34,222 nt of DNA from an uncultured Clostridia bacterium (GTDB lineage: Bacteria; Bacillota; Clostridia; TANB77; CAG-508), in NCBI GenBank assembly GCA_944388705.1, contig CALXJU010000016.1:1-34222 (forward strand). The letters run 5' to 3'. Below the pieces are notes generated by a model that searched no databases, was not told the origin of the DNA, and saw only the letters and a list, made by a program, of their open reading frames with translations. The position numbers and the translations under genes were made by a program. Positions 17,153 through 24,961 of this stretch are shown one piece after another. Numbering within the stretch: the stretch's first letter is position 1; each line of letters starts with the position of its first letter.

Positions 17153-18076
17153 TTAGTATTTCATTATACATTCTATGTTTGAAATATCATTTTCAAGATT
17201 TTTCTCTAAATGTTCTAATATTTCTTGTGACTTGTGCTCATCCATAGTTTTTACTATGTTTGACAATACAATCGCTTCTATTAATAATTCTTTTTCAATA
17301 CTATATTTAGTATTATATGCATATTCTGAAACAACTAAATCTATATTTTTAAATGTTTTTATAGCTTCTATTATATCATTTATCTCATTTTTATTAATAA
17401 GTACATGTTTATCTGGTTTATTTGCATATTTATTAGTTTCATCGATATTTCCTGATACATGAAGTATTTTTACTTTATCTTTATTTTTTAACCTATCTAT
17501 GTACTCTTTATATGTAATTTTTAGTTCTTTTGCTGACAATTTTGCATGTGCTATATCAAAAATTCCAAAATCAACTTTTTCCCAATTATCACCAACAAAT
17601 TCTGGTTTAATTGTATCTAAATCGAATTGAAATCCTCCAGGTATATTTTCTAATCCAAATTCTACATCTCTTCCTGTCAATTCTTTAATATTACTCTTTA
17701 ATTTTTTTATATTATTTTTAAATGTATCTTCTAATTCTTTTTCTGAATAATCATTTAACTTTTCTCCATTTTTCAATCCCATATGTGTACTTATTCTTGC
17801 TATATTTTTTATTTTTAATTTGTTCCATTCTATGTTTTTTATAAAATCTTCACTGTATATTGCAGAAACCATTTGAGGTAAACCATGAACATCAAGTTTA
17901 GATTTTGTCTCTTGGGATATTTTTATAACATTTTTCAAATTTTCTAAATCACAATACCTACCCGGATATTTTATTGTATTTATATACCCTTTTTTTACTA
18001 AAAATTTATAAATATTATCATATTTATTTGAAATTGTTTCTTTTTCAGTTATATAGTTTATACCAATATCTATCAT
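17153..18076 (-). CDS. Metal-binding TIM-barrel protein (xylose-isomerase-like / DUF692-like)
   Basis: A 307-aa protein. The frame is open to 18094, but ATG 18076 has GAGG 5 nt upstream, overlapping the stop of the GT4 gene, which suggests translational coupling. The order of likely metal ligands fits the AP-endonuclease/xylose-isomerase-like barrel and resembles DUF692 (multinuclear iron oxidases): His64 (KLDVHGLPQ), His98 (RISTHMGL), Glu143 (FGLENIPGG), Asp174 and His177 (FDIAHA), His206 (ILHVSGN), Asp222/His224 (DKHVL), Glu251 (LVVSEYAY). It has no RiPP precursor or partner gene nearby, so a sugar isomerase/epimerase role within the operon is at least as likely. The family call is by motif order only. 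Confidence 0.55.
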   Translation of the reverse strand: MIDIGINYITEKETISNKYDNIYKFLVKKGYINTIKYPGRYCDLENLKNVIKISQETKSKLDVHGLPQMVSAIYSEDFIKNIEWNKLKIKNIARISTHMGLKNGEKLNDYSEKELEDTFKNNIKKLKSNIKELTGRDVEFGLENIPGGFQFDLDTIKPEFVGDNWEKVDFGIFDIAHAKLSAKELKITYKEYIDRLKNKDKVKILHVSGNIDETNKYANKPDKHVLINKNEINDIIEAIKTFKNIDLVVSEYAYNTKYSIEKELLIEAIVLSNIVKTMDEHKSQEILEHLEKNLENDISNIECIMKY

Positions 18077-18083
18077 TTTTTCC

Positions 18084-19259
18084 TCACTCATCAAATATAT
18101 TCTCTATCTGTTTTATTACATTATCAATATTAAATAGCTTGCTTCTTTGTTTTATATTTTTTTGATATTTGTCTCTTAACATTGGATTTGTTAAAATTTC
18201 CTTTAGACCAATATATAGTGCTTCTGTATCATTTTCAACAATCATTGCAGCTTGTCCATCACTACCTAAAATTTCTTCTGTTCCTGGGCAATTTGTTGAT
18301 ACTATTATTTTTTCCAAAATTGTTGCTTCTAAAACTGCGGAACTTAATCCTTCTACTCTTGAAGAACATACAAATATATCTGCATTTTTTACATATTTAA
18401 ATGGATTTTTACTATATCCAACTAAATTTACTGTATCTTCTAAGTGATTATCTGTTATATAATTTTCTAATTTTTTTCTTTCTTGTCCTTCTCCGATTAT
18501 CCATAATGTGTGTATAATTCCTTCTTTTATTAATCTATTATGTACTTCTAATAATCTATCATATCCTTTTGCTTTTACTAATCTTCCTACTGAACAAACT
18601 ATTCTACCATTATGATTTAGCTCTTTTGTTATTGGTTCAACAGATTTTTTAATTATTTCATCTGAACATATTGGATTTATCTGTACATATAAATTCTCTT
18701 TTATTCCTGTTTTTTGACTAAATCTCTTTTTTACTTCTTCAGATACACATATTATTTTATCAAACTTTTTATAACATTCTCTTTCTTCTTCTATATTTTT
18801 AAATATATTTATTCCTGATACATTGTTTATATCTGTATGTATCCATACTATTTTTTTAGAATCTTTATTTGTAGAATTTGAAACAATTTTTGCAATTTTT
18901 CCTTCCAAAAAAGCTATTTCTACATCATATTTTTCTTTTACTGAATTTTTATATAACATTCGTGGAAAATATTTCATTAATAAAATATATATTTTCCAAA
19001 TATATCCCATAATTTTTTTACAAATTTTATGATTTTTAGATTTATCATCCTCTCTACTCTTTTTGAAAAATGTATCAAATATATATTTATATTTTACTCC
19101 TTCTATTTTTTTTATTTCATCTATATATATACCATCATTCACAACTGATAATAATGTTATATCATATTTGCTCTTATCGATTCTTTTTAGTAAATTTATT
19201 AATACTCTCTCTGCTCCACCTACTTGTAATGTATGTACAACAAATAATAACTTCTTCAT
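18084..19259 (-). CDS. Family 4 glycosyltransferase (GT-B fold)
   Basis: A 391-aa retaining sugar transferase. The N-terminal VVHTLQVGGAERVLINLLKR is the usual GT4 acceptor-side loop. The C-terminal half carries GRLVKAKGYDRLLEVHNRL, the LVGYSKNPFKYVKNADIFV region and the donor-binding E-x7-E (EGLSSAVLEA) followed by STNCPGTEEILG. No membrane segment apart from a hydrophobic stretch near 90-105. AGGGGG precedes the ATG; it starts 9 bp after the beta-propeller gene and its stop overlaps the ribosome site of the next. Probably assembles a surface glycan or glycolipid with the GT2 enzyme. Confidence 0.93.
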   Translation of the reverse strand: MKKLLFVVHTLQVGGAERVLINLLKRIDKSKYDITLLSVVNDGIYIDEIKKIEGVKYKYIFDTFFKKSREDDKSKNHKICKKIMGYIWKIYILLMKYFPRMLYKNSVKEKYDVEIAFLEGKIAKIVSNSTNKDSKKIVWIHTDINNVSGINIFKNIEEERECYKKFDKIICVSEEVKKRFSQKTGIKENLYVQINPICSDEIIKKSVEPITKELNHNGRIVCSVGRLVKAKGYDRLLEVHNRLIKEGIIHTLWIIGEGQERKKLENYITDNHLEDTVNLVGYSKNPFKYVKNADIFVCSSRVEGLSSAVLEATILEKIIVSTNCPGTEEILGSDGQAAMIVENDTEALYIGLKEILTNPMLRDKYQKNIKQRSKLFNIDNVIKQIENIFDE

Positions 19260-19268
19260 TAAATCCCC

Positions 19269-20255
19269 CTATTCTATGATTATACATGTTGGTAATTCCA
19301 TTTTTCCATTTTCTAAAAATTTGATTTTTCCTGTTATCATATTTCTTTTAAATATCGCTACTTGATTAGAATCTTGGTTTGCAACTAATAAATATTTCTC
19401 TGCTTTATCTAAGCATAAATCTCTTGGAGTATTTCCATAACATGAAATATTTTGTATTAATCGTAAGTCATTTTTTATTACTCTATATATATTGATACAA
19501 TTATAACCTCTAATAGTTGCATATAAAAATCTATGATTTTTACTTATTTTTATTGCACATCCTGTATAATTTGCTCTTTTTTCTATATTAGATGGTAATA
19601 TAGAAAATTTATTTATTATACTTAATTTTTTATTTTTAAATTTTATAATATATATTTCACAACTTTTCTCTGAAATTAAATATATTAAATCATTATTTAC
19701 AACAATATGTCTTGGTTCTGTATTATTTTCCAGCTGTATTCTAGAAACTTCTTTTACAATATCTCCTATTATCTCATACGCTATAATTAAATTTACTCCT
19801 AAATCGACCACAAAAAAAAATCTATTGTTTGTAGATACTTTTACACAATGTAAATGGGATTTTTCTTCATTTTCTACATGAGAATAAATTTTTTTGCCTA
19901 TTGTTCCATCCTCATTAATTTTAAATACAGTTAAGTATCCATTTATATAGTTGCTAATAAATAATAATTTATTATTATCATCTATTTCAATATGACATGG
20001 ACCTTGTCCATATGATGGCTTTTTATCAATTAATTTTAATGTTTTTTTATCATATACTATAATATAACCGTATTTTTCTTCTTCTGTTCCTGCAATTTCT
20101 ATAACACTATATAAATTATTTTTTGTAGTATTTAAAAAAGTACATCTTTCAAAATCTTTAATTTGTTTTTCTTTTTTTAGTTTTCCTTTTTTAAATTTAT
20201 AATAGTATATTCCTTGTTTTGAGGCACTTCCTATATAAACATCTTGTTTTTTCAT
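19269..20255 (-). CDS. Seven-bladed beta-propeller, lactonase (6-phosphogluconolactonase YbhE/Pgl) family
   Basis: A 328-aa protein. ATG 20255 is chosen over the upstream ATG at 20321 because AGGAG lies 6 nt before it and the propeller begins there (MKKQDVYIGSAS). Repeating blades are visible: GQGPCHIEIDDNNKLLFISN, SHLHCVKVSTNNRFFFVVD, TEPRHIVVNNDLIYLIS, YTGCAIKISKNHRFLYATI, TPRDLCLDKAEKYLLVAN. The H-x-x-x-(D/N)-x-x-x-(K/R)-(F/L) blade signature matches the lactonase family that hydrolyses 6-phosphogluconolactone or similar sugar lactones. No signal peptide. First gene of the five-gene operon. An SDR that makes a lactone and a lactonase that opens it would be a coherent pair, but this is inference. 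Confidence 0.8.
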   Translation of the reverse strand: MKKQDVYIGSASKQGIYYYKFKKGKLKKEKQIKDFERCTFLNTTKNNLYSVIEIAGTEEEKYGYIIVYDKKTLKLIDKKPSYGQGPCHIEIDDNNKLLFISNYINGYLTVFKINEDGTIGKKIYSHVENEEKSHLHCVKVSTNNRFFFVVDLGVNLIIAYEIIGDIVKEVSRIQLENNTEPRHIVVNNDLIYLISEKSCEIYIIKFKNKKLSIINKFSILPSNIEKRANYTGCAIKISKNHRFLYATIRGYNCINIYRVIKNDLRLIQNISCYGNTPRDLCLDKAEKYLLVANQDSNQVAIFKRNMITGKIKFLENGKMELPTCIIIE

Positions 20256-20300
20256 ATATTCTCCTATTTTGGTATTTTTTATTATTTTGTACCTTCTAAT

Positions 20301-20329
20301 ATAATACCACAAAATAGACATAATTTCAA
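20301..20329 (-). promoter_or_regulatory. Promoter of the five-gene enzyme operon
   Basis: TTGAAA (20329-20324), a 17-nt spacer and TATTAT (20306-20301), 46 bp before the ATG at 20255. It lies just past the dusB stop, marking a new transcription unit. Confidence 0.65.
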
Positions 20330-20339
20330 GTCTTTTTTC

Positions 20340-21317
20340 TTATGTAACCTTATCAAAGTATTTTTCTACTACTTCAAATAATTCTTTTTTGTTATTAATA
20401 TGATTTATTTTATCTCTAAATGTACTTGAATCTTTCATGTTTTTTGTATACCAAGCAATATGTTTTCTCATTTCATTTAATGCTACATTTTCACCTTTTT
20501 CTTTTATATCAAGTTCTACATGTTGTTTTAGGATTTGATATTTTTCTTCTTTTGATGGCTTTTCTAATTTTTCTCCAGTTTGAAGATAATATTTTATCTG
20601 TTTAAATATCCATGGATTTCCCATTGCGCCTCTTCCTATCATTATTCCATCTACTCCTGTATATTCAAACATATTTTTTGCACTTTCTTCATCAACTATA
20701 TCTCCATTGCCTATTACAGGTATTTTTACTGATTGTTTAACTTGTTTTATTATCTCTAAATCTGCTTTTCCTCCATAAAATTCATCTCTTGTTCTTCCAT
20801 GTATTATTATTGCAGATATTCCATTTTTTTCTGCCATTTGTGCAAATTCACATGCTACAATATTTTCATTATTCCAACCTTTTCTTAATTTTAATGTTAC
20901 TGGAACTTTGGCATTTTCTACTACTTTTTTTATTATCTGTTCTGCTTTATTAATATCTAATAATAATTTACTTCCATCTCCATTTTTTACTACTTTAGGT
21001 GCTGGACATCCCATATTAATATCTATTATATCTGCTATATCATTTAAATATTTGGTGGCATATCCCATAGTTTCTGAATCACTTCCAAATATTTGCATAC
21101 TAATTGGATGTTTTTCTCCTTCTGTTTTTAAAAGTGTTTTCGTTTTTTCGTCTCCATAAAATAGTGCTTTAGAACTTACCATCTCTGTACATACTAAACC
21201 TGGTTCAAACTTTTCTACTACAATTCTAAAAGGCAGGTCTGTGACACCTGCCATTGGAGCTAATATTAAATTATTTTCTAATTCTACATTTCCTATTTTT
21301 AATTTTTTTAAGTACAT
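20340..21317 (-). CDS. dusB: tRNA-dihydrouridine synthase
   Basis: A 325-aa FMN enzyme reducing uridines in tRNA D-loops. TIM-barrel motifs: LAPMAGVTDLPFR, the catalytic Cys104 in DINMGCPAPKVVKNGDGS, VTLKLRKGW, IIHGRTRDEFYGGKAD, VIGNGDIVD and GIMIGRGAMGNPWIF. The frame has an earlier ATG at 21329, but the ATG at 21317 has GGAG 6 nt upstream and is preferred; the upstream ATG falls inside the inverted-repeat element. In many Firmicutes dusB lies near folate genes, whereas here it follows rodA. No clear terminator after it. Confidence 0.95.
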   Translation of the reverse strand: MYLKKLKIGNVELENNLILAPMAGVTDLPFRIVVEKFEPGLVCTEMVSSKALFYGDEKTKTLLKTEGEKHPISMQIFGSDSETMGYATKYLNDIADIIDINMGCPAPKVVKNGDGSKLLLDINKAEQIIKKVVENAKVPVTLKLRKGWNNENIVACEFAQMAEKNGISAIIIHGRTRDEFYGGKADLEIIKQVKQSVKIPVIGNGDIVDEESAKNMFEYTGVDGIMIGRGAMGNPWIFKQIKYYLQTGEKLEKPSKEEKYQILKQHVELDIKEKGENVALNEMRKHIAWYTKNMKDSSTFRDKINHINNKKELFEVVEKYFDKVT

Positions 21318-21327
21318 TTTATTCTCC

Positions 21328-21428
21328 ATTCAAAAAATTTATATATAACTATTGAATTGTCAAAGACCCCCGACGAAGACCCTAGATATGTTTTTGACAT
21401 AAAATAGTTATATATAATTTTTTTGAAT
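21328..21428. repeat. 101-bp element with 26-bp terminal inverted repeats
   Basis: Arms 21328-21353 and 21403-21428 are complementary at 25 of 26 positions by my count. Inside, TGTCAAA (21358-21364) and TTTGACA (21393-21399) form a second stem, leaving a GC-richer 28-nt loop with GACCCCCGACGAAGACCC. It fills the gap between rodA and dusB. It could be a miniature mobile element, a terminator/attenuator, or a structured RNA. No transposase gene and no second copy were seen in this window. Confidence 0.85.
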
Positions 21429-21439
21429 GTATACATAAA

Positions 21440-22552
21440 CTACTTATTAAACATACCTGTTTTTCGTTGGCTACTTATATTCAATAATATTCCTATACAT
21501 AAAAAACTTGTCATCATAGAAGTTCCTCCATAGCTTACAAAAAGCAGTGGTACTCCTGTAATTGGTAATAACCCCATTGTCATGCCTATATTTTCTAATG
21601 TATGAAATAAGAATATTCCTGCAATTCCTGTTGCTACATATGCACCAGCTTCGTCTTTTATTCCTTTTGCTATTTGGATTGATTTTGTAATAATAACTAC
21701 ATTTAATATTATAACTGCTCCTGCTACTATAAATCCCATTTCTTCACCTATTACAGAAAAAATAAAATCTGTTGTTTTAGGGTACAAATATCCTAGTTGT
21801 GTTTGATTTCCTGACAAAATCCCCATTCCTGTAATTTGCCCTGCTCCTATTGCAAGTTTTGATTGTAATACATTATATCCTGCACCTCTAGCATCTTCCT
21901 CTGGGTCTAAAAATGTTTCTATTCTTTTTTTAGCATGCTCAGGTAATATGAAATTATATGTTACAGGTACTGCTATAGCAACAAGTATCATTGCTGTTAT
22001 TATATATTTTTTATCTATTCCTGCTACAAATAGCATTAATATTGTTGCTATTATATATGCAGAAGCTGTACCATAATCTGGTTCCATTATTATTAATATT
22101 AATGGTACACCTACTATTAGTAAAAGCAATCCTAGTTTTAGAATTTTATTTATTTCATCTCTACCTCTTCTTTGTAAAATTGATATTATATACGATAAAA
22201 ATAATATTACAAATATTTTAGATATTTCTGCTGGCTGTAATGAAAATAAACCATCTCCTATGTCAAACCAACTACTAGCGCCATTTATCGGTTCTGTAAA
22301 TAATACCGCAACTAAAGAAATTATCGATATAGCATATAATATTGGAGATAATCTTATAATAATTTTATAGTCTATAAATAGTGCTATAAACATTAAAATA
22401 ATACTTATCCCCACCCAAATTACTTGTTTTTTAAAATCTTCTAATCCAGAATCATAAGATGCCGAAAATAATGCTACAAGTCCTATTGCACATAATATTA
22501 CTGCACAAACTGGTATCCACCATTCTATTTTTCTAAAATTCTTGATATTCAA
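21440..22552 (-). CDS. rodA: RodA, SEDS-family peptidoglycan glycosyltransferase
   Basis: A 370-aa polytopic membrane enzyme polymerising lipid II during elongation. About ten hydrophobic segments; SEDS motifs are NGASSWFDIG, LQPAEISKIF, the catalytic Asp in MEPDYGTAS, LSGNQTQLGYLYPKTTDFIFS, IGEEMGF and PLLFVSYGGTSM. The end of the protein is short, as in RodA. Start is TTG at 22552-22550, overlapping the minE stop as TTGA and preceded by GAGAGG 5 nt upstream, so translation is coupled to minE. FtsW is the alternative, but linkage to minDE favours RodA. Confidence 0.93.
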   Translation of the reverse strand: MNIKNFRKIEWWIPVCAVILCAIGLVALFSASYDSGLEDFKKQVIWVGISIILMFIALFIDYKIIIRLSPILYAISIISLVAVLFTEPINGASSWFDIGDGLFSLQPAEISKIFVILFLSYIISILQRRGRDEINKILKLGLLLLIVGVPLILIIMEPDYGTASAYIIATILMLFVAGIDKKYIITAMILVAIAVPVTYNFILPEHAKKRIETFLDPEEDARGAGYNVLQSKLAIGAGQITGMGILSGNQTQLGYLYPKTTDFIFSVIGEEMGFIVAGAVIILNVVIITKSIQIAKGIKDEAGAYVATGIAGIFLFHTLENIGMTMGLLPITGVPLLFVSYGGTSMMTSFLCIGILLNISSQRKTGMFNK

Positions 22553-23010
22553 TTTAACCTCTCTTTTTTAAGATTGTTTTTTTCAACCTTTTTTTCTTGT
22601 TTTTCTGGTATTTTTTGTTCTTCTGACTTTTCATTTTCTGATTCTTTTGAGTCTTTTTCTTGATTTTTTTCTTCTATTTTTTCTTTATTTTCTGACTTTT
22701 CATTTTTCCTTGCTTCCTCTTTTATATTTAATATTGGTATATTTGCATATAAAGCTGGAGCTCCATTTGTTCCATCACCATTCTCTTTGTTTGTTAGTCT
22801 TACATCCATTGCACTTTCATCTATGTCTATATATTTTTTTATTACATCTATTATTTCTTGTTTCATCAAATCTAAAAAGTCTGCTGATACATTTGCCCTG
22901 TCTTGCATTAAAACTAGATGTAGTCTTTCTTTTGCAGTATCTTTAGATTTTAATGTTTGGTCTTCTTTTTTTGCCATTTTTCTAAAAAAATTCATTATGC
23001 TTTCAAACAT
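22549..23010 (-). CDS. minE: Cell division topological specificity factor MinE, with long charged tail
   Basis: A 153-aa protein; MinE is usually about 85-100 aa. The N-terminal membrane-binding stretch (MFESIMNFFRK), the MinD-contact segment (AKERLHLVLMQDRANVSADF) and the dimerisation beta region (MDVRLTNKENG, ANIPILNIKEE) are all present. After about residue 95 it continues with some 58 residues made almost only of Lys, Glu, Asn, Ser and Gln (EEARKNEKSENKEKIEEKNQ and so on), low complexity and probably disordered or coiled. Follows minD by 24 bp with GGAGGG upstream and overlaps rodA by 4 bp. Confidence 0.93.
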   Translation of the reverse strand: MFESIMNFFRKMAKKEDQTLKSKDTAKERLHLVLMQDRANVSADFLDLMKQEIIDVIKKYIDIDESAMDVRLTNKENGDGTNGAPALYANIPILNIKEEARKNEKSENKEKIEEKNQEKDSKESENEKSEEQKIPEKQEKKVEKNNLKKERLN

Positions 23011-23034
23011 TATTTATTACCCTCCAACTTTTGT

Positions 23035-23826
23035 TTATTTTTTAAATATGTTTTTTATTTTTGCAAAAAAACCTTTTTCTCTCCCTGGTATTGTTACTTC
23101 TATATTTTCACCTAATACTCTTTTTGCAATCTCTAAATATGCCTTTCCTGATGGTGCTTTTCTATTTTGTATTACTGGCTCTCCTTTATTTGTTTGTGTT
23201 ATTATATATTCATCATCTGGTACTACACCTATTAAATCTATTGATAGCAAGTCCACTATATCATTTACATCCATCATTTCACCTTTTTTTACCATGTTAG
23301 GTCTTATTCTATTTATTACCAATTCTGGATTTTTTATTTCTGATGCTTCTAATAGTCCTATTATTCTATCTGCATCTCTTATTGCTGATATTTCAGCTGT
23401 TGTTACTACTATTGCACGATTTGCTCCTGCAATAGCATTTTTAAATCCTTGTTCTATTCCTGCGGGGCAATCTATTAGTATATAGTCAAATTCTTCTTTT
23501 AATTTGTTTACTAAATTTCTCATTTGCTCTTCATTTACTGCGCTTTTGTCCCTTGTTTGTGCAGCTGGTAATAAATATAATTCTTTAAATCTTTTATCTT
23601 TTATCAATGCTTGTCTTAATTTACATTTTTCTTCAACAACATCCACTATATCATATACTATTCTATTTTCTAGTCCCATTACTACGTCTAAATTTCTTAG
23701 TCCTATATCTGTATCTATTAATACTACTTTTTTTCCTTCTAAAGCTAAACTCGAACCTAAATTTGCTGTTGTTGTTGTTTTTCCAACTCCACCTTTTCCT
23801 GATGTGATAACTATAACTTCTCCCAT
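23035..23826 (-). CDS. minD: Septum-site determining ATPase MinD
   Basis: A 263-aa deviant Walker A ATPase that oscillates or gradients on the membrane with MinE. Walker A SGKGGVGKTTTTANLG (residues 9-24), switch LIDTDIGLRNLDVVMGLE, Walker B DYILIDCPAGIE. The C-terminal amphipathic membrane-targeting helix GFFAKIKNIFKK is intact. Strong AAGGAGG site and its own promoter. MinC, the actual FtsZ inhibitor and normally the gene just upstream of minD, is not in this window: upstream lie 368 bp without a gene and then cwlD. Confidence 0.97.
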   Translation of the reverse strand: MGEVIVITSGKGGVGKTTTTANLGSSLALEGKKVVLIDTDIGLRNLDVVMGLENRIVYDIVDVVEEKCKLRQALIKDKRFKELYLLPAAQTRDKSAVNEEQMRNLVNKLKEEFDYILIDCPAGIEQGFKNAIAGANRAIVVTTAEISAIRDADRIIGLLEASEIKNPELVINRIRPNMVKKGEMMDVNDIVDLLSIDLIGVVPDDEYIITQTNKGEPVIQNRKAPSGKAYLEIAKRVLGENIEVTIPGREKGFFAKIKNIFKK

Positions 23827-23869
23827 ATTTCCCTCCTTAGGATATAAAATCCCAATTTATACATTTATT

Positions 23870-23898
23870 ATCATACAATGAAAATGGCAAAAAGTCAA
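23870..23898 (-). promoter_or_regulatory. Promoter of the minD-minE-rodA operon
   Basis: TTGACT (23898-23893), a 17-nt spacer and TATGAT (23875-23870) on the minus strand, 44 bp before the minD ATG. Among the best sigma-A matches in the window. Confidence 0.75.
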
Positions 23899-24053
23899 TG
23901 TATTTGGTAAAATTTGCATAAAAAATTGCTATTTCCGTAAGGCTTACCTTCACTTTGTTACTTACTTGTAATACTTTAATTATTACATATAAATATAATT
24001 AATATAAATGAAAACATTTTGTATATCTAAATTTTGAGATAGAAATTGTTAAT

Positions 24054-24104
24054 AAAAACGATGAGGGAGGTTCAATTTTACATTGAAAGAGGCTCATCGT
24101 TTTT
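24054..24104. terminator. Two-part hairpin between cwlD and minD
   Basis: An outer 12-bp stem AAAAACGATGAG/CTCATCGTTTTT and an inner 6-bp stem TTCAAT/ATTGAA (5-nt loop) are separated by symmetrical purine-rich 5-nt internal loops (GGAGG and AGAGG on the plus strand). A/T runs flank both sides, so it could terminate either strand; it may also be a small structured RNA. Confidence 0.6.
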
Positions 24105-24120
24105 ATTTAGAATTTCTTTG

Positions 24121-24142
24121 AAAAATTTGGTTTATCCAAAAT
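24121..24142 (-). terminator. Probable terminator of cwlD
   Basis: On the minus strand ATTTTGG, a short ATAAA-type loop and CCAAAT run into TTTTT, about 53 bp after the cwlD stop. Confidence 0.5.
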
Positions 24143-24194
24143 GTTGTAATGTTATTAATTATATTTATATGTATTTATTTTTAAGTATTATAAG

Positions 24195-24902
24195 TTATTC
24201 ATAAAAATAATCAATTATTCCATTATATATCCCCCATGCAAGTTTATTTTGGTATTCATCTTCTAATAATAGTTTTTCTTCTTCTGGATTTGATAAAAAT
24301 CCACATTCTACAATAGTTGTTGGTATTTCTACATATTTTATTATGTAAACATTATCTATAGTTTTTGCTACTCTTTTATTTTCTTTTTGTATTGCATCAT
24401 TTAAGTTACTTTGTATTTTCTCTGCTAATTTTTTTCCTTGTTCGTTTCCATCTTTATAAAATGTTTGCCACCCATCATATTGCTGTTGTGGTATTTTGTT
24501 TAAGTGTATTGATACAAATATATCTGCACTTGATTCATTTCCTATTTTTACTCTATTGTGGATGTCTGATATTTTTTTCTGTTTTAATGTTTTTGCATCT
24601 ATATCATATATTGCATTTTCATCAGAACGTGTGAGTACTACGGAAGAACCACTCTGCTCTAGTAAATTTTGTAATTTTAATGCTATTTTTAAATTTGTTT
24701 CCGCTTCTGTTGTTCCATTACTACTTTCAGCTCCTTCATCAGGTTTTCCATGTCCAGCATCTATTACTATTGTTTTCCCTGATACAGGTAATGATACTGT
24801 TGGAATCATTTCTTGCTCATCTGTTACAAAAATAAAAACAAATATTGATACAAATACACTCATAACTATAATTGCTATTCTTTTTTTATTTAATACAATC
24901 AT
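24195..24902 (-). CDS. cwlD: N-acetylmuramoyl-L-alanine amidase, CwlD type
   Basis: A 235-aa zinc amidase (Amidase_3). It has an N-terminal membrane/signal helix (8-26), then IVIDAGHGKPDEGAES with His51, the EAETN region with Glu66/Glu68, DIFVSIHLNK with His133, and the catalytic Glu199 in TTIVECGFLSNPEEE. Length and order match Bacillus CwlD (about 237 aa), which strips peptides from cortex muramic acid before delta-lactam formation. In C. difficile CwlD needs GerS, and a GerS-like gene lies at 14844. Housekeeping amidases of the same fold are the alternative. GGGGGA precedes the ATG. Confidence 0.85.
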   Translation of the reverse strand: MIVLNKKRIAIIVMSVFVSIFVFIFVTDEQEMIPTVSLPVSGKTIVIDAGHGKPDEGAESSNGTTEAETNLKIALKLQNLLEQSGSSVVLTRSDENAIYDIDAKTLKQKKISDIHNRVKIGNESSADIFVSIHLNKIPQQQYDGWQTFYKDGNEQGKKLAEKIQSNLNDAIQKENKRVAKTIDNVYIIKYVEIPTTIVECGFLSNPEEEKLLLEDEYQNKLAWGIYNGIIDYFYE

Positions 24903-24961
24903 AAAAAATCCCCCATACTCTTTTATAATTGTATTAACATTCTTTTATTTTTATGCATAAA

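Larger units (their letters stand above)
23827..24194. other. 368-bp intergenic region upstream of minD
   Basis: It holds the minD promoter (23870-23898), a two-part hairpin (24054-24104) and a short hairpin after cwlD (24121-24142). I see no ORF of credible size on either strand and no known riboswitch. The part from 23900 to 24050 has no structure I can name. Confidence 0.7.

Noticed and set aside
17153..18076. RiPP biosynthesis cluster around the DUF692-like protein
   Set aside because: No short precursor ORF, RRE domain or exporter is adjacent; neighbours are sugar enzymes.
21328..21428. Invertible promoter (phase switch) for the inverted-repeat element
   Set aside because: The 50-bp interior has no convincing -35/-10 pair and no recombinase gene is near.
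24054..24104. tRNA or known riboswitch
   Set aside because: Too short, no cloverleaf or recognisable aptamer core; a hairpin only.
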